From Planctomycetota bacterium (lineage in GTDB: Bacteria; Planctomycetota; UBA1135; GCA-002686595), in assembly GCA_013140785.1 (NCBI GenBank), contig JABFRZ010000360.1:1-11987 (forward strand): a DNA stretch of 11,987 bases, given 5' to 3'. Both the position numbers and the translations under genes were made by a program. This document shows, one piece after another, positions 1 to 5,591 of this stretch. The notes below the pieces were generated by a model. It had not been told where the DNA came from, ran no database searches, and worked only from the letters and a program-made list of their open reading frames with translations. Position 1 is the stretch's first letter. Every line of letters starts with the position of its first letter.

Positions 1-1
1 T

Positions 2-94
2 GCGATGAAGGCGATAGCTCAACGCCCCTCCGCTGTTCGCGCGTTCTTCAAGCATCCGGAGGTCGCCTACGTAAAGGACGCGCTGAAGTGGTAA
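2..94 (+). CDS. C-terminal end of an unidentified protein (5' partial)
   Basis: An open frame enters from the left edge and ends at a TAA at 92-94, giving about 30 codons that end in HPEVAYVKDALKW. The residue mix (Lys, Phe, Val, Tyr and a terminal KW) looks like a real, helical protein terminus rather than a GC-rich shadow. Tails with an 'RP-V---F--HP-V' pattern occur at the end of the helical C-terminal domain of glutathione S-transferase-like proteins, but this is too short to assign. An ATG at 5-7 lies in frame; the real start is presumably outside the window. The gene converges on the minus-strand gene ending at 117, with only 22 bp between them. Confidence 0.5.
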   Translation, partial: AMKAIAQRPSAVRAFFKHPEVAYVKDALKW

Positions 95-116
95 CTCTCT
101 CTATCCCACGCATTTG

Positions 117-569
117 TCAGTATGGCTCCTTAGGATTCCTGAACCCCACCACCTCGTATTCTCCGCGGTCGTAGCACTCCTGGAAGTATGGAAATCCCTC
201 TTTGTCGATGGCCGCTCTCAGTCTGCGGGACTCATCTATGACTTGCCCAAGGGAGAGTGCCCGATACGCCTCCTGCCATGGAATGGTGGATACGGGAGAG
301 GTTGGAGGGGGCTCAAAGGCCAAGATAGCCTCTGTGACAGCAACTGTCTTTCGCGCTCGCCCATCCGATCCATCCGACGCTTCCGCGTTCCCTAACGCGT
401 CGAGCACCAGCACGGCGGGTTTTGAAATGCGCGACTCAGCCTTCTCCTGACGCGGGACTCCAGCAGCGGCGGTTGGCTTCGTTTTCCTCCCTTGGGCGAA
501 AAGCCAGAGGGCGCCCATCAGGAGGGCCACGCCAACCCCGATGACTGCACTGGGGATCCGAGGCTTCAA
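117..569 (-). CDS. Membrane-anchored hypothetical protein, one N-terminal helix
   Basis: A 150-residue protein of unknown function. It has a short basic N-terminus (LKPRIPS), one hydrophobic helix (about residues 8-26), a basic Lys/Arg stretch right after it, a Pro/Ala/Glu linker, and a roughly 100-residue soluble domain ending in a Tyr/Phe/charged segment (KEGFPYFQECYDRGEYEVVGF). I chose the TTG start at 569 because AAGAGG lies about 7 bases upstream and it removes a Cys/Ser-rich stretch that reads as the antisense or out-of-frame part of the sigma gene. A longer form from a TTG at 641 would overlap that gene. Basic residues follow the helix as well as precede it, so topology is uncertain. 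The anchor-plus-linker layout matches the N-terminus of the protein at 5592-7997. It lies 19 bp after the truncated sigma gene and was probably co-transcribed with it. With almost no residues before the helix, it does not look like a classical anti-sigma factor. Confidence 0.55.
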   Translation of the reverse strand: MKPRIPSAVIGVGVALLMGALWLFAQGRKTKPTAAAGVPRQEKAESRISKPAVLVLDALGNAEASDGSDGRARKTVAVTEAILAFEPPPTSPVSTIPWQEAYRALSLGQVIDESRRLRAAIDKEGFPYFQECYDRGEYEVVGFRNPKEPY

Positions 570-588
570 TTGAACGCCTCTTGAGCAG

Positions 589-936
589 CTACTTCGGACA
601 GCCGCCACAGAACAGCGTGAAGGCCAGCAACTCATGGCCAACGATCACATCGATCGCGCTCGGCTGCGCCTCTGCACGGGCCGTGCGCTTCTCGCGCTCG
701 CGCCGATCGCGTTCGCCGTGGAGCGCATGGTCCGCCACGCCACGCGCGGACTCGGCAAGCCATGAATCGAGCTCGCCTACCCTCTCTGGATGCAACAGGG
801 CGGCCAAGCACGCCTCCTGCCACGCGTCCTCATTGCTCGCCCGCGGGTACGGGAACCCGCGCGCGGATCGAGTCGAGGTTCCAAGGTGCAGCTCGAAGGC
901 GTGCTCCAAGAGCCGCCGCATGCTGGCGTCGTCCAA
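589..936 (-). pseudogene. ECF sigma-70 factor truncated after region 2
   Basis: This 115-residue product reads like the first half of an extracytoplasmic-function sigma factor. The segment from NEDAWQEACLAALLHPERV to DSWLAESARGVADHAL has the spacing of region 2 (the DLVQETWLRAL...LRAWL..VARN..... pattern). It is followed by a highly charged ERDRREREKR stretch and an AEAQPSAIDVI linker that normally leads into region 4. Region 4, the helix-turn-helix that reads the -35 box, is absent: after GHEL the frame runs into LAFTLFCGGCPK and a stop, and neither other frame shows a region 4 remnant. The start is a TTG at 936 with GGAGGT four bases upstream; an ATG at 924 is the alternative. The good ribosome site suggests that it was recently functional or is still translated. 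It may be a decayed sigma gene or a shortened regulator. The sigma assignment rests on pattern recognition only. Confidence 0.55.
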
Positions 937-1181
937 TCACACCTCCTGCGCAGGATTCCTAGCGGGGAGCCGGTTCCCAGATCGAGGGAGCGTCAGGCCC
1001 CCTCGGGCTCCTGCTGCTCACCGTATCTGCTGTGGCCAGGAGCGCAAGAGATCAACCCGCTTTCAGTGTCCGCAATCGAGGCGTGGCCGACCCTCGCTGG
1101 CGAGTCTACACGGTTCCTCAGGAGCCGCTGATTAGGCAACCGAGATCGCATCGTGCTCCACCAGGCCAAGACCTCCCGGCC

Positions 1182-1472
1182 TCAGCTCGCGCCTTCGATG
1201 AGGATCATCTGCGTGCGCGCGGTCGCGTGGCGGATGGCCTTGATCGGGGCGTAGAGTTCGGAGCCCCACCACTCGCGCGCCTTCGCCGCGCTCGGGAACT
1301 CGAGGATCACGAAGCGCCCCGGCGTCCAGTCGCCCTCGAGCTTCGTCACGGCGCCGCCGCGCGCGAGGTAGCGCCCGCCGAAGGCCGTCACGCTCGGCAC
1401 GGCCTTGCGCTTGTACTCCTCGTAGCGGGCGGGGTCGTGTACCTGGATATCGACGACGACGTAGGCGCTCAT
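1182..1472 (-). CDS. DUF1330 domain-containing protein
   Basis: A 96-residue single-domain protein that closely matches the DUF1330 family, small cytoplasmic dimeric alpha-beta barrel (ferredoxin-like) proteins. Visible hallmarks are the opening strand SAYVVVDIQVHDPARYEEY, the central FGGRYLARGG segment, the RFVILEFPS strand, then AKAREWWGSELYAPIKAIR, and a closing TQMILIEG strand. Length and start are typical for the family. The biochemical role of DUF1330 is not established. The ATG at 1472 has only a weak upstream purine stretch. The gene lies 52 bp downstream of the flagellin-like gene on the same strand, so the two may share a transcript, but nothing links them functionally. A weak inverted repeat (AGGCC/GGCCT) just after the stop could help end transcription. 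Confidence 0.9.
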   Translation of the reverse strand: MSAYVVVDIQVHDPARYEEYKRKAVPSVTAFGGRYLARGGAVTKLEGDWTPGRFVILEFPSAAKAREWWGSELYAPIKAIRHATARTQMILIEGAS

Positions 1473-1524
1473 TCGCGCCAGGGTAGCGCGCGCAGCGCGG
1501 GTCGCGTGAGGAACCTGCCGGCGC

Positions 1525-2625
1525 TCAGGGCAGACGAATGACGCCGTTCACGAGCGCGTCCTGGGCTTCCAGCACGGCCTCGCGTTGCGCCTTCACCTCG
1601 CAGAGGGCCGCGCCGATGGCTTTGAGAGCCGCCGTGGCGTTCGAGAGCGTGCTCAGCTCCGCGCACGACAGGCCAAGGCCTTCGACATCGGCGTCGGGCA
1701 GGTCGAAGACCAGCGTGGCCCCGAGCACGTCCTGGAGCCAGACCTGGCCGCCGTCGAACAGCGCCACGCCCTCGAAGGCCGCGGCCTCGGCCACGGCGTC
1801 GATGCGCACGAGGTCGCTGCGGTGGCGCAGGTCGAGGAGCCACCGGTCGGCGGACATCAGAGTGCGGCCGCTCGCCTGCTGCGCGAGCCCGCGCATGCGG
1901 CCGAGCAGGCGCTCGAGTTCGCGCAGCCCGCCGTCCGGCACGCCCTCGACGAGTTCCTGGCGCGCGATGGACAGGCGCTCGCGGTCCAACGCGACCTGAG
2001 CGATGGCGGTGTCGAGGAGGTCCAGGGCAGACCCAGCGTCCTCGGGGTTCGCAATCGCGCCCGAGAGCCCGAGCGTGGTCGTGTTCCAGTCGGGGAGGTC
2101 CACGAGTATCGTCGTGCCGCCCGACGGCGGCAGGACGAGATGGACGTCGCGCGAGCCATCGATCAGCGGGATGCCCTTGAAGGCCGTGGTGCGCGCGAGC
2201 GCGGCGAGCGCGGCGAGCTCGCCCTGGTAGGCGTGGTCGAGGAGCGCCCGCTCCTCCGCGCTCAACGCGGGATTGCTGGCCGCGATGGCCAGCCCGTGGA
2301 TCTCGACGAATCGACTCAGGATGAAGTCGCCGGCGGCAAGGGCCTGATCGAGCAGATCGCGCCCGGCCGGGTACCCGATCGCCGGCCCCGACGTCGCTTG
2401 CCCCGTGCGGTGGCTCGAAGATCCCCGGCGCGCGCCCTCGATCACGTCGAGCAAGCGCAACGCCTGCGGAAGCGGGAAGAGCGGCGCGGCCGATGGGCTT
2501 AGCGGATCGAACGAGCGCGGGCCGGTGGGCGCGGCCGTTGCTCCGAGGAGCCCGGCGGAACGGTGCGGAAGAAGCGCGAGCAGGGTCGCGAAGAGCGCGC
2601 TCGAGCGCGAGAGGTCGGGTCGCAC
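1525..2625 (-). CDS. Secreted protein with two tandem flagellin-D1-like units
   Basis: A 366-residue protein with a basic N-terminus and a hydrophobic stretch (residues 9-20, ALFATLLALLP), so it is probably Sec-exported, followed by a Pro/Ser/Ala-rich region to about residue 90. The rest consists of two related units. Unit 1 (about 91-228) has the flagellin D1 order: helix with GLAIAASNPALSAEERALLD, then a loop TTAFKGIPLIDGS like the flagellin 'TTEFNGKKLLDGS', a beta segment ending TTTLGLS, and a C-terminal helix LDLLDTAIAQVALDRERL. Unit 2 (about 233-366) repeats this: RMRGLAQQASGRTLMSADRW, AAAFEGVALFDGG, LVFDLPDADVEGLGLS, then TAALKAIGAALCEVKAQREAV. True flagellins have one D1 formed by the two termini and no Sec signal. 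The GTG start at 2625 has GGAG about 8 bases upstream. No flagellar genes lie nearby. It could be a flagellin-derived secreted filament or adhesin; function unknown. Confidence 0.75.
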   Translation of the reverse strand: MRPDLSRSSALFATLLALLPHRSAGLLGATAAPTGPRSFDPLSPSAAPLFPLPQALRLLDVIEGARRGSSSHRTGQATSGPAIGYPAGRDLLDQALAAGDFILSRFVEIHGLAIAASNPALSAEERALLDHAYQGELAALAALARTTAFKGIPLIDGSRDVHLVLPPSGGTTILVDLPDWNTTTLGLSGAIANPEDAGSALDLLDTAIAQVALDRERLSIARQELVEGVPDGGLRELERLLGRMRGLAQQASGRTLMSADRWLLDLRHRSDLVRIDAVAEAAAFEGVALFDGGQVWLQDVLGATLVFDLPDADVEGLGLSCAELSTLSNATAALKAIGAALCEVKAQREAVLEAQDALVNGVIRLP

Positions 2626-2775
2626 GGTCGGGACTCCAGGGAAAGCGGGGACGCGGCCGTTTCGACTCGATCCGAAGAACGCTTGAGCGGGCCGCTCCCA
2701 CGCGAGCGCCGGACGACGCGGGGATCCTCCGCTGCACGAGCCGTCACTCCTGCGCCGAAGCGCGCAGCCGACTCG

Positions 2776-3036
2776 CTAGACTGCCTTCGAGACCTTCTTG
2801 CTCTTGGCCTTGCGCACGGGCACGGCCACGGGGGTCGAGGCCGGTTCGGTTCGGCTGGTTGCCGGCAGCACCGCGCCCGCGGCCAGGCCGCGGTACTGGC
2901 ACGTGAAGCACTTGTGGTAGTTGTGCCGCTGGCGGTCGAGGCAAACGGCCGGGGTGATCCAGTGCGCGATGAGCGAGTGCGCGCCGTCCGGGCGGGTGGG
3001 ACACTGTCGCCGGTTCTCGACCGTTCGTTCTGCCAA
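2776..3036 (-). CDS. Small Cys/His-rich (putative zinc-binding) protein, Lys-rich tail
   Basis: An 86-residue protein. The TTG start at 3036 is chosen because GGAGA lies about 8 bases upstream; the same frame stays open to 3261, but that extension overlaps the isomerase gene and is Arg/Pro/Ser-rich like a shadow. The core (residues 9-50) has four cysteines (12, 32, 43, 46) and four histidines (20, 25, 38, 41), including HKCFTC, an arrangement that suggests one or two structural metal sites. Tyr/Trp residues and the ordered segment SLIAHWITPAVCLDRQRHNYHKCFTC (read in pieces: SLIAHWITPAVC, then LDRQRHNYHKCFTC) argue that this is real coding sequence. A Pro/Thr/Val linker leads to a basic tail RKAKSKKVSKAV that could bind nucleic acid. 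I do not recognise a named family. It lies 115 bp downstream of the isomerase gene, with a hairpin between them. Confidence 0.7.
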   Translation of the reverse strand: MAERTVENRRQCPTRPDGAHSLIAHWITPAVCLDRQRHNYHKCFTCQYRGLAAGAVLPATSRTEPASTPVAVPVRKAKSKKVSKAV

Positions 3037-3124
3037 GCGATTCTCTCCAGGGGAGTTGCGGCGGAGCGGCGGACGGCGCCCGCCTGGTGGCGTCACTCTG
3101 GAGTTCGGCCCCCCGCTCTCGCAA

Positions 3125-3147
3125 GCCCCCGGAAACGACGCGGGGGC
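3125..3147 (-). terminator. Candidate hairpin terminator after the isomerase gene
   Basis: A perfect 7-bp inverted repeat, GCCCCCG and CGGGGGC, separated by 9 bases, starts four bases after the isomerase stop codon. On the minus strand it is followed by TTGCG rather than a run of T, so it is at best a weak intrinsic terminator. It may act as an mRNA 3' stabiliser instead. It separates the isomerase gene from the small Cys/His-rich gene. Confidence 0.4.
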
Positions 3148-3151
3148 GCTT

Positions 3152-4021
3152 TCAGCCGCGCGTGAGCGCCGCTCGCAGGTGAGCCATGGCCTCGCGTGCG
3201 GCCTCTGGAGCGCGGTGCGAGTCGCGCGAGAGCTCCACGGCCGCGACGCCGTCGAAGCCAACCTCGATCAGCGCCGCCAACGCCCTCGGGAGGTCGAGAT
3301 CACCCTCGCCGAACATGCGGTGCACGTGCTCGCCGGTCTTCGAGTCGTCGAGCTGCACGAGCACGAGCCGCGCGGCGAAGCGGCGGATCACGTCCGCGAC
3401 CGGCAGGTCGCTAGTCGCGTGGCAGTGGCCGACATCGAGGCACAGGCCGAGTTCGTCGCCCTCGCTCCCGAGGCGCGTGACAAGCTCCTCGTACCCCGCC
3501 GGGCGCTCGATGAACATGCCCGGCTCGGGCTCGAACGCGATCCCGACACCCTGTGCTCGTCCGCGCGCCAGCACGGGCCGCAGCCCGTCGCACAGACGCT
3601 GCCAGAGCTCTTCGCGCGCCGGAGGGCCGTCACGCCGGTCCGACACGGAGTCGTCCGGCGCCGCGCCGGCCCACAGCGAGACGAGCGTGGCTCCGAGACT
3701 CGCCGCGAGGTCCACGTGACGCAGCAAGAGGTCGATGCGCCGCGCACGCGCTTCCGGATCGTCCTCGAGCAGGTTCGGGCGGTGCTTCCGGAGCGGATCG
3801 AGCAGGAAGCGCGCGCCCGTCTCGAGCGTGAGCTCGAGCCCGAGCTCTTCCGCCCGCCGGCGCACGCGCGCGACTTCTGTCTTGTCGAGGCGGTACGGGT
3901 CGAGCTGCCCCACGTCGGGCGTGATCGAGAGCGCCTCGTAGCCGAGCTCGCTCACGAGCTCGAGCGCGGCGAGCACGCGGTGGTGCGCAAGGCCGTTCGT
4001 GTTGTAGCCGAGGCGGAACAT
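3152..4021 (-). CDS. Sugar phosphate isomerase/epimerase family TIM barrel
   Basis: A 289-residue cytoplasmic protein of the xylose-isomerase-like / AP-endonuclease-2 TIM-barrel superfamily, full length for the family. Strand 1 is FRLGYNTNG. The divalent-metal ligands expected for the fold are visible: Glu164 in IAFEPEPG, Asp196 and His199 in CLDVGHCH, and Glu263 in AAVELS. The diagnostic GEGDLDLPRALAAL loop precedes the last strand. The strand usually reading H-x-K-D is VQLDDSK here, followed by GEHVHR, so one ligand may be supplied differently. The substrate cannot be told from sequence. The ATG at 4021 is preferred because GGAG lies 9 bases upstream; a TTG five codons earlier is also possible. 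The gene is divergent from the sulfatase at 4081 across 59 bp, hinting at shared control and possibly a joint role in sugar catabolism (inference). Confidence 0.88.
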   Translation of the reverse strand: MFRLGYNTNGLAHHRVLAALELVSELGYEALSITPDVGQLDPYRLDKTEVARVRRRAEELGLELTLETGARFLLDPLRKHRPNLLEDDPEARARRIDLLLRHVDLAASLGATLVSLWAGAAPDDSVSDRRDGPPAREELWQRLCDGLRPVLARGRAQGVGIAFEPEPGMFIERPAGYEELVTRLGSEGDELGLCLDVGHCHATSDLPVADVIRRFAARLVLVQLDDSKTGEHVHRMFGEGDLDLPRALAALIEVGFDGVAAVELSRDSHRAPEAAREAMAHLRAALTRG

Positions 4022-4080
4022 CGCTGCCTGCTCCAAGTTGCCCGAGCGGCGCGCCCGCGTACACTCTGCGCCGCGCTTTC
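4022..4080. promoter_or_regulatory. Divergent intergenic region, isomerase / sulfatase
   Basis: These 59 bp separate two genes that start in opposite directions, so both promoters must lie here or reach into the coding sequences. I see the isomerase ribosome site (GGAG on the minus strand) but no convincing -35/-10 pair, no clear operator palindrome, and no obvious Shine-Dalgarno sequence before the sulfatase ATG. That gene may therefore have a leaderless or weakly initiated mRNA. Confidence 0.35.
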
Positions 4081-5448
4081 ATGCGGAACTGGCTCGGAAT
4101 CTCGGCGCTCACGAGCGTCCTCGCGCTCGCCCCGGCGTGCGCCCCGTCGTGCGTCGAGGAGCCGGAGCGGCGTCCGAACGTCGTCTTGCTCGTGGCCGAC
4201 GACATGGACTACGAGCACTTCGGCTTCGCCGGGCACCCATTGGCCGAGACGCCGACGCTGGACGCGCTGGCCGAGCAGGGCGTGCTCTTCACGCACGGCT
4301 TCGTGCCCATGTCGCGCTGCCGGCCGGCGCAGGCGGCGCTCCTGACCGGCCTCTGGCCGCACCAGAACGGCGTCTACTTCAACGTCGGCGCCGATCACAT
4401 CGACCCCGAGACCTCGCTCGCGAGGCTGCTCCAGCGCGCCGGCTACGCGACCGTGGGCGAGGGCAAGTTCTGGGAGCCCGATCCGCGCGCGATGGGCTTC
4501 TCGAACCTGGCCATCGCGAACTACACGACCTTCGTGCGCTGGGACCAGCAGCACCTGTTCGACTGGCTCGAGCGCACGCCGCGCGCGACGCCCTTCTTCG
4601 TGTGGTGGGCGCCCGAGCTGCCGCACGTGCCGCACGACCCGCCGCGCGAACTGCTCGAGCGCGTTCCGCTCGAGTCGATCCCGATCCCGGCCTGGTTCGC
4701 GGGCGACGAGGCCGCGCGCGCCGAGTTCCGCGCGCGCGAGCGCGTGCTGCTGGCCATGGACGCCTGGCTCGATCGCGGGGTGGCCGAGCTGCGCGAGAAG
4801 CTGAACGCGCTGGGCGAGCTCGAGGAGACCTTGTTCGTGTTCCTGAGCGACAACGGCTGGGCCAACGGCTGCGTGTCGAAGGGCTGGGGCTACGACAAGG
4901 GCCTGCGCACGCCGATGATCGTGTCGTGGCCGGCGGAGCTCGCCCGCGGCACGCGCTTCGACGATCTCGTCTCGCCGGTCGATCTGTACGCGACGATCCT
5001 CGACTACGCCGGCGCGCCGATCCCCGCGCACAGCGAAGGCCAGAGCCTGCGTCCGCGCATCGAGGGTCGGCCGTTCGAGCCGCGCGCGGCGCTGTATGGC
5101 GCGCTGTATCCGCTCACTCCCACCGCCGAACTCGCCGATCCGGCGCGCGACGCTTACGCCTTGTGGGCCCGCACCGCGCGCTGGAAGTTCATCCTCAGCC
5201 TGAAGGACATCCACGCCGCGGCCGACGCCGGCAGCGACGTCGATGAGCGCGAGGACATCAAGGTGAGCCTGGCGCCCGACTTCGTGCGCAAGCGCGGCGA
5301 CATCGAGCTCTACGACCTCGCGAACGACCCGTACGAGCGCACCAATCTCGCGGCCGAGCCCGAGCACGCCGCGCAACTGGCCGAATTGAAGCGGGCGACG
5401 CTCGAGTGGTGGCACACCACCGGCGGCGGCTCGCTGGAAGCGCCGTGA
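4081..5448 (+). CDS. Exported sulfatase (type I arylsulfatase family)
   Basis: A 455-residue type I sulfatase that would hydrolyse sulfate esters outside the cytoplasm. An export signal spans about residues 1-20 and ends LALAPAC; Cys20 could be lipidated, but the lipobox is imperfect. Family marks in order: NVVLLVADDMD (Asp40/41, calcium), MSRCRPAQAALLTG (Cys80, the residue converted to formylglycine), GEGKFW (Lys129), PELPHVPHDPP (His182/185), FLSDNGW (Asp257-Asn258) and DKGLRTPMIVSWP, followed by the usual C-terminal domain with ELYDLANDPYERTNL. The core C-x-P-x-R signature has Gln84 instead of Arg. Other sulfatases vary at that position and the modified Cys is kept, so activity is plausible. 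No sulfatase-maturing enzyme is encoded here. It is strongly GC-rich and divergent from the isomerase gene. The substrate is probably a sulfated carbohydrate (inference). Confidence 0.92.
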   Translation: MRNWLGISALTSVLALAPACAPSCVEEPERRPNVVLLVADDMDYEHFGFAGHPLAETPTLDALAEQGVLFTHGFVPMSRCRPAQAALLTGLWPHQNGVYFNVGADHIDPETSLARLLQRAGYATVGEGKFWEPDPRAMGFSNLAIANYTTFVRWDQQHLFDWLERTPRATPFFVWWAPELPHVPHDPPRELLERVPLESIPIPAWFAGDEAARAEFRARERVLLAMDAWLDRGVAELREKLNALGELEETLFVFLSDNGWANGCVSKGWGYDKGLRTPMIVSWPAELARGTRFDDLVSPVDLYATILDYAGAPIPAHSEGQSLRPRIEGRPFEPRAALYGALYPLTPTAELADPARDAYALWARTARWKFILSLKDIHAAADAGSDVDEREDIKVSLAPDFVRKRGDIELYDLANDPYERTNLAAEPEHAAQLAELKRATLEWWHTTGGGSLEAP

Positions 5449-5498
5449 GTCGCGTTCGGCGAGCTATGGAGCCCCATATCGGCGCCGCGATCCCTCAG

Positions 5499-5529
5499 CG
5501 CGGGCTCTCGCCCTCCCAAGGGCACCGCG
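5499..5529. terminator. Candidate bidirectional stem-loop between convergent genes
   Basis: In the 143-bp gap between the convergent sulfatase and repeat-protein genes, CGCGG (5499-5503) pairs with CCGCG (5525-5529). Inside it GCCCT (5510-5514) pairs with AGGGC (5519-5523) around a 4-base loop, with a lopsided bulge between the two stems. No T tract follows on either strand. It is the only clear secondary structure in the gap and a reasonable but weak termination or 3'-end candidate for both genes. Confidence 0.3.
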
Positions 5530-5591
5530 GAAGACGCGAAGCCTTGCAGAGAAGGAAACGAGGGCGGCGCCCCTTCATGGATTTCATCTCT

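Noticed and set aside
1469..2737. 422-residue minus-strand open frame over the flagellin-like gene
   Set aside because: It is almost entirely Arg, Ala, Pro and Gly with no recognisable motif, while the overlapping frame at 1525-2625 shows a clear internal repeat and flagellin-like pattern. It is a GC-rich shadow.
3037..3261. N-terminal extension of the small Cys/His-rich protein to an upstream start at 3261
   Set aside because: The extension is low-complexity Arg/Pro/Ser sequence overlapping the isomerase gene, while the TTG at 3036 has a suitably spaced GGAGA.
2921..4345. 474-residue plus-strand open frame opposite the isomerase gene
   Set aside because: It is antisense to a convincing TIM-barrel gene and its Glu/Arg/Val/Ala composition mirrors that gene's codons; no domain is visible.
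3952..5415. 487-residue minus-strand open frame antisense to the sulfatase
   Set aside because: It is longer than the sulfatase itself, but is a repetitive Arg/Val/Glu/Ala/Leu reading of the complementary strand of a gene with all sulfatase motifs.
3152..5448. An ebo-type metabolite-traffic cluster (isomerase-like protein plus phosphatase-superfamily enzyme)
   Set aside because: The TIM-barrel protein does not start or read like EboE, the sulfatase carries the formylglycine cysteine of true sulfatases, and no UbiA-, TatD- or dehydroquinate-synthase-like partner is present.
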